Source: Marsupella aquatica (Eukaryota; Marchantiophyta). From it: a DNA stretch of 64,000 bases. The position numbers and the translations under genes are program-made. Below the pieces are notes generated by a model. That model searched no databases, was not told the origin of the DNA, and saw only the letters and a list, made by a program, of their open reading frames with translations. The stretch is taken from positions 8,866,001-8,930,000 of the forward strand of contig OZ316894.1 of NCBI GenBank assembly GCA_973895155.1, written 5' to 3'. Positions 47,821 through 59,068 of this stretch are shown piece by piece (position 1 is the first letter of the stretch; each line of letters opens with the position of its first letter).

Positions 47821-49351
47821 AGTGTCACTACCTAAAAAGAAAGAAATAGCAAAATGAAGACCAAATGCCAAGCCCCTCGAGTGACTAAGGAAACAAAGAG
47901 CAAAAAAAATGTATGAAATGGTCCCTAACTAATCCAATGTGCAACCTATCTCATTGCACAAATGAACTAATGGTCTCGAAATTATTCATTTATGATCCAT
48001 ACCCCCCCTCACCACTGGACACTAGTCTCCCATTGGATATCATAAAACGCCTTAGATCATTGGAAGGCATTGGATTTCAGATCCAAGGGCCCTAGTAATG
48101 TACCATACCCAACCACAACACATGATTTATTTTTCACGATCACCTTATGGTGTGCACAAGGCATTTTAGGGCCGTTCTATTGATCATTGGACGGCCCAAA
48201 TCTCGCACTATGGTCAAGACCCTGTGGAACTCCGCAAGTGCAGGTATGGTCATGATCATCACCATAAAAGTGGTGAAAGGCAAGGCTCGAGCTCAAGGCC
48301 TCCCCTATACTAGCCAGATACACCAACCACCAGGCCATCGAGGCTGATGTACTAAGCCAAATTATAAATTATACAAGAATATAAAATAAGAGTTTGGTGG
48401 GGTCGTGCTGGAACTGCTGCCCGGAATGCTGCCCAACTAATTCAAAATTCAAAAATTTAGCTTGGACGAATCAGAATTCAGGGAAATTGAATTGGTCCTT
48501 CCGGGCTCGCTTTCGGGCTTATTTTGGCTCAATACTTTCTGCAATTTTTCCCAGTCGTAGATCTCCTCAAGATCTTTCAGCCGATCCCAAGGTCTCATCG
48601 AATGGTGCAGTATCGGCGTCAAGGCGAGTCAAAATTGCTCGGCCTGAAAAAGGCGCACTGTCCCAGAAAGAGGCGCGACACTTGATTCAGTTCATTAATG
48701 TTGGGTCTGGGTTACCCGGAGTTCTTTATACTAGGATTTGCGGTTTAACTCACTTTAATGAAACTTTTTTTTGGCCTGCCCCAACCTATGTGAAGTTACA
48801 AGCACTTGCTGCAATGAGTTCCCTTGCCCGGTCTAAATAACGATAAATGAACAGCCGAGTATAGGGCTTTATTCTGGACGAGGACCAGCTATAAGGGTAG
48901 TTATGACAGTAGTATGGAAACATGGTCATGGTGAGATAAAGATGTTAATATATATGATACCCACAAATTAAAAATTAGTTCAAATGTCCTGTGGTTATTA
49001 CTAGGGTAACCCCCAAACTAATTACAAACCTTACCCCAAACTATTTTTGTTATTACATTGCATCACAAATAGTATATGAGTCTAAGTAACCTATGTTCCT
49101 GCCCATAGGAATGCTTGATTGGTCCAAAGCCTGAAGGCCCCAACAATACACAGAGGTATGCACACTAATGTGATTTGAGTTTCCCCAGGACTGCAGCATA
49201 TCACTTTCTTGACAGTTTTTGAAGAAGGAAAACAAACCAGAAGGAATTGCATGATTGGTGGGCACCGGGCAGGTGTTCACAGATGGCAAGTGAGTAGGGG
49301 TGACTAGAGGAGAGTGGATGGGTCTCGGGGGGTTGACTATAAGAAATCTTA
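47821..49351. other. Intergenic DNA, no gene recognised
   Basis: A 148-codon plus-strand frame (48394-48840) shows no recognisable domain and no flanking exon structure; it is noted but not called. The rest is AT-rich without clear features. Confidence 0.4.
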
Positions 49352-49581
49352 GGAACCACGTGCGATCCAAAATATGTATTTTTGATAGAAATTAACTAAA
49401 TTTTTAAAAAGCATAGGAGGCAAAAGAAGGTATTATAAACTCATGTTTATAGAATATACTCTAATATATACTTTTTATAAAATAAAATAAGTTATTAATA
49501 TTGAAAAATGGAGAATATTCTTAGAATATTGTCTTTATAAAATAGGTCTATTTATATTAGGCTAGGATCGCACGTGGTGCC
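49352..49581. mobile_element. MITE-like element with 17-bp terminal inverted repeats
   Basis: The left end (49352-49368, 'ggaaccacgtgcgatcc') is matched inverted by the right end (49565-49581, 'ggatcgcacgtggtgcc') with one mismatch over 17 bases. The interior of about 200 bp is very AT-rich and noncoding, typical of a MITE. Each end carries the palindrome CACGTG, a G-box core, so insertion could in principle bring a bZIP/bHLH site; this is speculation. Flanking sequence does not give a convincing target-site duplication. Confidence 0.7.
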
Positions 49582-51740
49582 CCAAAATATATACTTAGTT
49601 AACCCCTCGAGGGATGGGTTAGGCTAATCCAGTTGGAGTAACAATCAAGCGCTCTCATGAGCAGGAATATGGATTACTTAGACTTGCATACTATTTGAGG
49701 GGCATGATAGTAATAAAAATAGTTTGGGGTTCACATCGGCAATAACACTCAATTTGGGAGTTAACCTAGTAAAAAGTTTTTCACCTAATTTCTTGAACTT
49801 GCAAGTGTTTTTCAACATATTTTTATTGGAAAGATGACACTGTAAAAATGAGGCATTTGGTTGATAGAGTCCAACCCAAACTTTTCTCCACAACCAACCC
49901 CATTAGGTTTTGAGTACGGTGATTCAAGGTTTATCAAGGTCTATCAAGGTGTTCATGCCAAACTAGCCCGATGCCTGTGTGTTGCAGAGAAGGAAAGATG
50001 TCAAGGGTTAGAAAAGAATGTGGAGCAAAGAAAAAGATCTTTAGGTGAGGAAAATATGTGAAGGCAAGCAAAAGATATCAAGGTGAAGAAAAGATGATGA
50101 TGCAAAAACATAGGTGAATTTGAGGCAAAGATGTCCTGGTGAAATGCTTGGGAGTATGTGTCACAGAGGTGTTCCCAACACTTGCAAATTCCCCAAGAAA
50201 CCAAGTTACAGGGTTCTTAATATAGGTGTGCCCAGGATTTCAAGAATAAACTTCAAAAGGCATCACTGCTTGTCTTCAACTGTTGGTTAATCTTGAACCA
50301 TTACCTGGAAAACTAAATCAATCTTTTATAAATGAACCAAGGGTACTTGTGTTCAATCTGTACTTCTCAATGTAAAAGGCATCTTAACAGTGCGTAAAAC
50401 TCTCCCTTCCTGGAATTGTCCTAGGTGACGGCCAGAGGGCTTTTTGTTTTGGACATCCTCTGCAAGAAGTTCATTTACATACTTTGATTCCTGCCCTGAA
50501 ATTTCCTATTAATGCCAAGACAAAGCCATAAATAATGCATGCCCACGCCCATGATGACATGTCTTTTGCCCGTGACTAAATGCTATCCTAGCTCCTTAGT
50601 GCTTTGTTATGCCAGGTCAGGTTCATGTAATTTACAAATAAAAATTTGAATAGGAATTAAGATGGGCATGGGTGTTCCTTGGGCACGATTTGCTCTATAT
50701 GTATCTACTCGTTGGTTGCTATGTGGATTGAAATCCAGATCATCTATGTTTGCATTCTTCTCCTTGTGAGAACCTTCCAGGACAGGGGAAATGACCAATT
50801 GACAAGCAAAATGGCCAGGCAAAGCAAGATGTCCAATTCAAAAGGATGTAAATATATTGTGCATGATAAATAATAAGTACAGCTTTCACTAGCCTTGCTA
50901 GGAGTACTATTGGTCAATGAGAAAATATTATTCTATTCCTTTTCCTCCACGAGCACCCCTTTTTCCTAGGCTCAACTAACATTGTCCACCGCGCCAACCA
51001 AAAAGGTAAAGGTACGATTCTAGCACACCAGGTGCATGGCATGCAGATTGGGTATGGCTCCCAAAGGTGGCACTCCCAAGTCAATAATGAAGCCTACTGT
51101 AGCTCTCCCAAGGGAATGGGTCTTGAGACAAAATTTGCTACATTCCATACTCTCGAAAGACCTTTTGTTGCATTTGCTGAAAAGTAGCAATGTTTTGTTC
51201 CATTAGCCAGTTTTCCATCTAGCCATAGATGCCATTAACCAGAATCTAACCAGGTTTGTGATCAAAGGGGGTTTGTTCACAGAAGGCTGAAGTTCTTAGT
51301 CTGAATACCTAATGTACATCATGGATAGCAACAATGAACTGATTATCTCTTGGTAGAGGACGAGAGGTCTTATGAAAATGAGCAAGGTTGAGAAAAATCA
51401 TGATTGGATGGTATACATGGTACAGAATATATTCAAAGCTCACACTAAAAACACTTCACGACTCCTTGGCCTTACAAAGCGGGTTGGTGTCAATTAAAGC
51501 CTACCATAATGGACAAAACCATGCCAACCAAACCATGTGCGCCATGTATACATTGTGCAGTTAGTATCCATCGCTTACTTTCCAAAAAATTGATAACACA
51601 AAGTTGATCAGAATGGAGCAGGCCACAAAATGTGAATGATGCCGGAACATAAACTCAAAATCAATGACAGAAAGTTGATTGGGCCAAAAGGGTGACAAAA
51701 TGATAGAATATTGATTTATGTTTTGACAAACTTGGGCAGA
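49582..51740. other. Intergenic DNA, no gene recognised
   Basis: Short frames only. No recognised repeats, RNA genes or coding similarity were found in this stretch. Confidence 0.4.
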
Positions 51741-51860
51741 AAGGGACTGGGATAGGTGGGATAGGGACTAGGATAGGCACTGGACAGGGGTAAGGAAACT
51801 GGGGAAGGGACTAGGATAGGCACTCGACAGGGGGAAGGAAACAAAGGGGGATCAGGAAAA
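51741..51860. repeat. Purine-rich tandem repeat, period about 41 bp
   Basis: 'gggactaggataggcact' followed by '(g/c)gacaggggtaagg' or similar occurs at about 51764-51798 and 51805-51841, with a shorter preceding relative at 51746. The plus strand is G/A-rich. It lies about 1.1 kb upstream of the FAM20-like gene. Confidence 0.75.
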
Positions 51861-52899
51861 TGGGGGAACATTAACTTCATGAAATTTCCCCTGCAAAGTA
51901 CAAAAGAAACCTGCCGCCACCGTTACATCCCAGGCGATGACCTACGGTGAAATCACGTCGGAGACGGCGACCGTCATTGGTCCCTCTACTACAGAGTTCG
52001 TTTGAGAGAAATCGACGGCGACGGTGCTCCGCCGACGTCCCTTTTGGGACGGTGGCGATCAGTTGAAAGGATTGGACTTCTAGAGGTGAAGGATTGTCGT
52101 CAATTTCTCATTCTGCACTCCGAAGGAATCCGGAGTGGATGATGGTGGAGGATCTATTGAACGACGCATCTTGTCCTACCAGTAGCTTTGAGTATTAGAT
52201 TAGATTAGATGAAATGAGATGAGAACGCACTGCGGTTTGAGGCAGAATAGGGATCCGCTCGACCTCGTGATTGATTTGCAACTTTCGGTGTCATGTCCAC
52301 TTGTTCCTACACTGTTCTGAGGACGATTATGTGCGCTCTCCGAAGCGCACCCGCATGTGCCGGGCGTAGAGAGGAAGCTTGAAGAATTTCCCCTCTACTG
52401 TGTCACATTTTTACCAATTGTGGAATCGAAATCGAAATCGCAAATGAGATCATGAGAATGGTCAGGCGGGTGGTCAGAGTGGATTGATTTCGCTCCTAAA
52501 TTCATTCCGGTAACTTGTCTCGCTAGGACTGCCGGGAATGATAACGCCATCGCCTATCACCACGAGCAGATCGTTTCGATTGAGATTTTTCTTCTGCACT
52601 GCAGGCTCTATGCTCCATTCCTGATTGACGACGTCCAGAGCAGTCGCCAAGGTACTCCTGTGTAATCGAGCTTCTTTGAAGTTTTTTGCTCCGTTGTTCC
52701 TTCCGAAGTCCGCATTGTTTGGATAAGAGGTTTGCAATTTCTCGCCGGAAGTGGACATGGCTGATGGCATTCGAATTGAAGTCGTTGTTAGAAGAGGAAA
52801 TTGAGATTTGGATTCAGAATTTCAAGAAGATTACGGAACCTGACCGCATCATCTCAGAAATTGAACTCTAAGTTGCTCCGAATCCCTCAGAATTGCGAA
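51861..52899. promoter_or_regulatory. Putative promoter and 5' leader of the FAM20-like gene
   Basis: No independent gene is recognised. Base composition rises in GC from about 51900. A pyrimidine/purine microsatellite-like stretch ('ttagattagattagatg') is at about 52196-52212. A further upstream exon of the next gene could be hidden here, since the visible N-terminus has no signal peptide. Confidence 0.3.
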
Positions 52900-55800
52900 A
52901 TGAAAGCTACACTAAGTGCATCAGCAGAGGGTGTGGATAGGACTATTCTCCGATGGCTTCGATCTTACATTCAGGCGCTAGATGCCGGAGATTTGATTAA
53001 CGTAGCACAGGTTGTCGGCTGCCCTCTGCTCTGCCCTTGAACTTGAGGCGTCCGCTGGGACAACTTCTTAGTGGTCGAATTCCCCTGGGAGAGCTTTCAC
53101 TTTCGGGATCCTTCCAAATTGGGAAATTCCTCACTATTTCCTCCGTATCTTCCACCGAGCCGCGCCTGTATGAAGCGGTAGACACGGAAAATAGAGTTGC
53201 TGGAAGGGAAATGGCAAACAAATTCCATTAGCATACAATTTCAGCTCGGAATGTCTGCAAGTGCTTCTTCTAAGCTCGGCTTGCAAGGTGAGGAATCGCT
53301 TCATCTTTCCCATTAGCCCTGGAGCAAACGAAATTCTCAACGGTCTCAATGCCTTTGGTAAGGTCGTATGAAGCCTCCGATAGCTCCAGTCCAAAAGCAG
53401 AGAACGACAATGACCCTGATGATTCCAGCATGGAGAAGTTCGAACAGAGAACTAAAGCTTCGATAGACAAACTTAAGAACATTCTCTGTAATGTCAAGAC
53501 CCGACCTGGTGATGGCTCACTGTACTCCATCATGTATGTATGGGATTCCAGACTCTGCTTCTAATAATGGCATCGCACTTTAAGCCACAAATGTAAAGAA
53601 TATGAATACCCAGACATATCTCTTCGAAGCCACTCATCTCACCTGAAAGAACCTCATTTCAGTCTAGGGTTTCTTCCCAAGCTGGTTCGACGACCATCTG
53701 ATGCAAACCTGAACTGCCGAGAGTCTGCAAGGAAAAACAATCTGTTTGTTTTGGGTCTATTATCCCAAAACAGTTTTCTGTAAAAACATGCACACATTGT
53801 AGACACGAATTGCATGAATTTCTACATTCTCCAACTACGACTTGATGTCTGTCTAGGTGCATGAAACAAGCACTCAGGGGTCGACCAGTGACCAGCTCAC
53901 TGCAGACATTTATCTCTTCCACTCACGTGATGAAATTTTCTGGCTTCCTGTATGGCCTTGTGGATGGCGTTATCTCTCTTCATGTAATTTTACTGAAAGG
54001 TGTGGTCTTTATCATGTTTCAGGAAGTTTGGTGAGGACGAGTTGCTTGATCGTCGGATTGCTAGCACAGGACATCATCCACAGCGGCTTCGAGACATGGG
54101 GGCTGGAGATATGACCGAGGAGGAGCTGCCTTTTTCCGAGCCTTTGGTACAGCATGATGGATTCACCTCCACCACCACAACTGTAACGCTGGATCAATAC
54201 TCTAAGAAAACCACTGTGACTATGATTGCCTCAGTGAGAGATCCTGGAGATGAAAGCTCCCTGGAACCAATCGAGAGATCTGTCATCTTGGCAGCACGAG
54301 CATTAGCACGAAGTGCTGCAGCCCTAGAGGAAAAAGCAAATGCTTTGACTTTGTCTTCCAAGCTGAAAAGGGGTCCTTTCGAAGACAAAACAGATATCAC
54401 TGCCCCTCAGCACGAGAGGCTTGTTTCTGAATTGGAGATATCAAAGATAATAGAGTTAGCGCAGGTGCGAAAAGGCTACTATGCAGGAACGCCGTTCCGC
54501 CCTGTTTACAAGGTGAAGTTGGAACAGTCGGATGGTTCTACCACAGAGGCATTACTTAAACCAGCAACACCAGGAGATGTGCATTGCCGCTGGGGCAATG
54601 CCTCGTCTGACTGGGTTGCATATCAGGTTTGGTTCCAGTCCTTTCATCTGTGCAAGTGTGGACGAAAGATGATAGCTGCTGTTATTGCTGATCGGATGCT
54701 CAGGAGTCCATTATCTTTCAGAGAAGCTGGACCCACAACCTACTTCCAATTTTCTGGGTGTTATGTCTTCCTCTGCGGGAGGTTTATTGTTACTGCGGCC
54801 TAATAAGTTACTAACTACTCTAACCTTGGACCGGTTAAGAGTATGCTTTATCTGGCCCTCGCTCGAAACTTTCTTCGAAAGCACTGGAACATGATTGTAA
54901 GTGATACGAGTGATGAAATTTGCTGCAAACTCTAATGAGACATTGGGTTAAGCAGGTGGGGCGACTTCTTGGAACAGATATGGTTCCTCCGGCGGCAATG
55001 CGCACGGACGTCAAAGTTGGCGAAAAAACTTTTCCATTAGCGACCTTGCTGCATATTGTGCCTCAAGTGAAACCATTGACACGTCTTTCTCTTCAGGTTA
55101 GATTTGGCCCAAAATTGTTATGAAATGCTTTTGAAAATAATGGAGATTTTCTTGTCTTGCATTCTCGAATACTTAGATAGCCTTTTGGGTGAACACATTA
55201 TACAGGAATGGGGAGGAGAACTGCCTGCTGTGTTTGTAAGCAATGCACACATTCTAGATGCGTTGCTGGGGAGTTGCCCACGTGCTCGTAATATGTTCAT
55301 GGAAGGGCCTTCTTGGAGTCAACCTGGAGCAAGACAAGCCATGTTGCTCGATCATCCTATGGGACCAGGGCATGGAAAGCTTCATCCTATGTGGACACAA
55401 AGAGGTCAAATTTCTGGTATTAAGGTATGCCAAGCGTCTCCCTGTCGTCTACTTAGCTAATCGGACAGGTGCAATTTCGCTTATGCCATAGCATCTATGA
55501 ACATGGCTTTCATGCCAACCCTTTCGATGGAAAGAATCCTCAGGTCCTCACTTCAGTGCGCAGGGGTTCTGGCATAGTTGCCTCCAAATTATAGAGAAAG
55601 GGAAGTAATGTTGCAAGTTGCTTTCTTAGTTGCTTTAACGAGGCCTTGAAATTGGAACTTCCCTCTTAAGGAAATTCCTGTTATGTGAGTTCGAGAGAGA
55701 CTAGAATTGATGGCTGCAAATGAAAAGCTATGTAACTTCAAATTTTGTGCAGTGTGTTTCAGGGAGTACATTGACACGCTTGAGAAGTATTAACAAATCA

Positions 55801-55932
55801 TCTTTGACGGGGGCATTGGGAACGTGGGTCTCTTCATCAGAGATCGATCATATTTTGGAGCGGTTGCAGCAGGTGCTGGGATACTTTGACGCAATGGCAC
55901 AGAATGGTAGCCGGTCATTGACAGTTGTTTAA
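52900..55932 (+). CDS. FAM20/four-jointed-like protein, probable pseudokinase
   Basis: Exons 54023-54626, 54956-55096, 55206-55424 and 55753-55932 join with GT-AG introns in correct phase. An upstream exon ends at the GT at 53534. Earlier exons (52900-53010 and 53245-53287) are less certain, as is the start. The protein is roughly 430-490 residues. Its C-terminal 240 residues follow the FAM20C/four-jointed order: a Lys motif ('EALLKPATPG'), a helix plus 'GRLLGTDMVPPAAMR' matching the family's LG...VPP...R, then 'ILDALLGS', a metal-binding Asp in 'MLLDHPMGPG', and a helical tail ('LTRLRS...LERLQQVLGYFDAMAQNG'). Family members phosphorylate secreted proteins or glycans in the Golgi. Here the expected catalytic loop G-N-x-D-R-H reads 'GSCPRA', with Pro at the Asp position, so catalysis is probably lost or changed. 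Upstream lies an acidic, Thr-rich, likely disordered region. No signal peptide is visible, so an N-terminal exon may be missing. Family assignment is from motif order only. Confidence 0.7.
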
Positions 55933-57574
55933 TTGATTGCGTAAAGTAGGGCGTCAGTTTGCATCCTGTTGGACCATCCAGCTAAAAGAGTGAACAGCTC
56001 CAGATCATTGTAGAAATGATAGGGGAGTAGGAGTTTTGAAATACAAGTACATGTATGTAAATTACCATCCTGATACCTCAATGCGCCAGGCTTTGGTCTG
56101 TCAAGCCAAAGTGGCAATAGTGCGGAGTGAACCGATTTTTCGTTGTGGTGAAGTTTGCTGATTTTCGAGTGCGGTTTCTGAAAATTCTCTCACTTCTTAG
56201 TATTTACTTCTACAAGTCTACTAGATCCAATTGTTTCCAGCGGAATTTCTGAAGAATCTTGCATTGAGGACTGGCCTACAGTAGTTCCAATTTTGCTTTC
56301 TCCAAATTGAGTGGATAGAAATGTACCTGACAAATGAAAAATGAAAAATGAAAAATCTTCATCCAGAAGTTGCGATCATTGAGGCATCCGGTATTTTGAC
56401 GATATTCTGCAATATGGCATCTTGTTAGTTCATCTGTGTTTATTCCAGCAACCTATCCGGGCTGGAGAAAGGAAATTATCGTATTTCCTGAAGTAATGTT
56501 GTGCTTTATAATCAACATTGTTTGCATAATGAGAAGGGCGATTAGTAAGATTCTGCTTGAGTGGTTTGTTCACAGAATTCAAATGGTGTCCACGCAAATC
56601 GGATGGAATTGTTCTCGGAACAGGGAGGCAAGTTTGTACCTGGTCAGGAGTCTTTACAAATAACGTGCTATTTTTTCCAGCCTTTCTATGTCAGTGAAAC
56701 TACCACTGGCCATATAAAAGTGGGAAATGCCCACCATTTCTCCTTTTTCTTACATTCCACTCATTCTTCTTCTCTAGGGTGCCGTTTTGGTTTTTTCTCC
56801 ACAATTTCAGATGGTACTGTATATGGTGAAAGGGGTGGATCTAGATTTTGTCATGGTTAGTGGTGGTTTAACCATTCTACACAAATAATTGGATGCTAGT
56901 TTTGCAAACGAGTTTTGTCACTATAATTAATTGTGTCACACTAGCTCCAGGCTATAAGCCAAATATGTCCTTGAGTGAAAGATATCATTGTGAAAAGATG
57001 TTGTTATCTAAGAGAAGTTGTTTTCACAAAAGATATCACAGAAACTAAAGTTTTCACTTTTCTCATCCAAGCACAGGAGCAAAGGGCCCAGGATCAAGCT
57101 TCCCCTCCCCCTTTTCTCAGCAATGTTCCTCCCCTCTCCCCCTCTTTCTTGTTTTGTTGGGTTTCCCTTCCCCACTTTATTTCCCAACTTTTTGCATGAC
57201 AAAAATTAAAATTTGTAAGACAAACATGGTTAAATATCATGAGAGTGTTTATCTCAATTCATGGATGCAAAAGGTATGTCATTTAGGCTGGGTTGTTGTT
57301 GCAAAAAATGTTATGAGCTTGGTCACTTTTGATATTATGAAATGTAATTGTTGGGGAGGGCAAAGGTAAGAGCACAGTGACCCCACGCTGGTTGACGGTC
57401 ACCACCATGTTATGGAATCCTAGCATGGTCGCATAAAAATAGTTTTTCTTGAGTGCTTTTGTTTCTTTTGGTTCTATATTTTAAGTGAGTAAATAATGTT
57501 TTTTTGGTTTTCATATGGATTCAAGTTTTTTGTAATGTTTTCAAATTTAATCTTCATTTAAGGCAGGCGCAGCA
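55933..57574. other. 3' flank of the FAM20-like gene and intergenic DNA
   Basis: Presumed 3' UTR, then AT-rich DNA. A simple repeat (aaaaatg, three units) lies at about 56332-56354. No other gene is recognised. Confidence 0.4.
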
Positions 57575-57945
57575 AGTGTAGGGCAGGCAAACATTTGAGA
57601 TGGGCGAGTGTCTGGGTGGTTTGAGATGGGCGAGTGTCCGGGTGGGTTTGAGAGTGAAAAATTATTGTTTGATGAAAAACCAAGATTCCTTCCTGCTTGT
57701 GCATTTATGCTTGTGAAATTAAGAGTGAAACAACTTATTTTTTTATGAAAGTCCAAGATTCCTTCCAGCTTTTCTTCTCATTTTGTAGCCAGAGTACATA
57801 ACTTGTGGGCAGAGTAAGTCTACACAACGAATGAGTTTTCATAACTTGTTGGCGGAATAAGATTTTTTCTCATTTTGTAGCCAGATTAACTGATTGGCGG
57901 ATAGGACTACATAACGTGTTGGCAGAATAAGATATTATATAGTGA
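57575..57945. repeat. Cluster of short direct repeats
   Basis: 'tttgagatgggcgagtgtc(t/c)gggtgg' is repeated at about 57594-57648. 'agagtgaaa' to 'ccaagattccttcc' is repeated at about 57650-57692 and 57721-57764. 'attttgtagccaga' and 'acataac(t/g)(t)gt' to 'ggc(a/g)ga(a/g)taag' recur three times at 57781-57935. All are noncoding and probably arose by replication slippage. Confidence 0.7.
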
Positions 57946-58517
57946 CTTTTTGGCAAGATGCAGTATTTTAGTGGTTTATTGCTACTCTTTTATCTTCTTC
58001 TGTGGAGGAAAGGACTTAATCTTAGCAGTTTGTGGACTTGATTGACCACAGAGATGGATTGAGTACTTGATCAGGCCCCAGCCTTGGACGGTAGGCAGTC
58101 CAAAATCCAAAACTACCATTAGTTTGTAGTAATCCAAAAGATACAATAATCTGTAGTAGTGGCCATCGGGTTTACCTCCGCTGCACAGGGCGACACTACA
58201 TACCTGAAAATTGTTTTTGGTGTGATTTCTAAAGTCCAACTACCTACTGAACAAAGTTGGGACCTTTTGGACATGATCTGTTGGACATAACACTCAATCT
58301 CATGTCCTCAAAAATCTGTGCTTGGGAAGTTTCCTTAAGTCATAGGTTTTGCAAAAGCATAATTACTCTTACACTTCCCTTCAAATCTCTTAACTTATTC
58401 GAAGAAGGTACCTTCTTCAAAGAAAGTACCTTACACTATTCACCATAAGAGTGATGGTTTAGGTACCCTACACTATTCACCATAACCAGTGTTATTCACA
58501 CTAATTTGAGACCCGAT
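57946..58517. other. Intergenic DNA flanking the Copia insertion
   Basis: Contains a small repeat, 'taccctacactattcaccataa' with a variant, at about 58427-58487. 'ccgat' at 58513-58517 is the candidate left 5-bp target site of the adjacent Copia element; its partner lies outside the window. Confidence 0.5.
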
Positions 58518-58861
58518 TGTTGAGCATAGACGACATTCGTAATGGCAAGCCCATGAATCATCCAACGCACAATAGTCGACACAGAGAGATATGTGGTTCA
58601 CCTCCACATGAGGCTACGTCCACGGGAACACACAAGAGCTTTACTGCACTCTAGGCCGACCGGCCATACCAAGCATCCACAGCACAAGCTCTCCCTATCT
58701 CTCAACTAGCTCCGTAACAATGAGCCTTTGTTCCACCAGGGTCTGGCATCAGCCCTGGCTATATGCACAACAACACTACCGCTAACCTTAGCTAGGTCCT
58801 AACCCGAGTTAGCCTAACTGTGGTTAGCACAAGAGTCACAAGACTAGAGTAATATCTAACA
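58518..58861 (-). repeat. 3' LTR of the Copia element, 344 bp
   Basis: Its plus-strand ends are 'tgttgagcat' (58518) and 'atatctaaca' (58861), so it has the usual 5'-TG...CA-3' form on both strands. Its first 45 bp match the partial LTR at 63956-64000 with one mismatch. It should contain the element's promoter and polyadenylation signals in minus orientation. Confidence 0.93.
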
Positions 58862-58876
58862 AACTCCCCCTTGACT
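58862..58876 (-). other. Polypurine tract of the Copia element
   Basis: Directly inside the 3' LTR the minus strand reads 'caagggggagtt', the expected plus-strand DNA priming site. Confidence 0.9.
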
Positions 58877-59068
58877 CTTGTCTTGGGGACTGGACTAAAT
58901 GCTACCATATGGAATCCTCAGCGGGAAGTTCTAGACAATCACCAAACCAGGTCTCCCCCTAAAAACCACAAGGGTTAACTAAGGGTTAACTAGAACTAAG
59001 CCGTAGCCTAACAGGAATGAGTAATCCATATACAAATAGTCACACATTGTTAAATAACTCTACTTGCA

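Noticed and set aside
48394-48840. 148-codon plus-strand open frame with a Cys-rich start
   Set aside because: The Cys cluster does not match a zinc-finger spacing, and no splice signals or neighbours support it.
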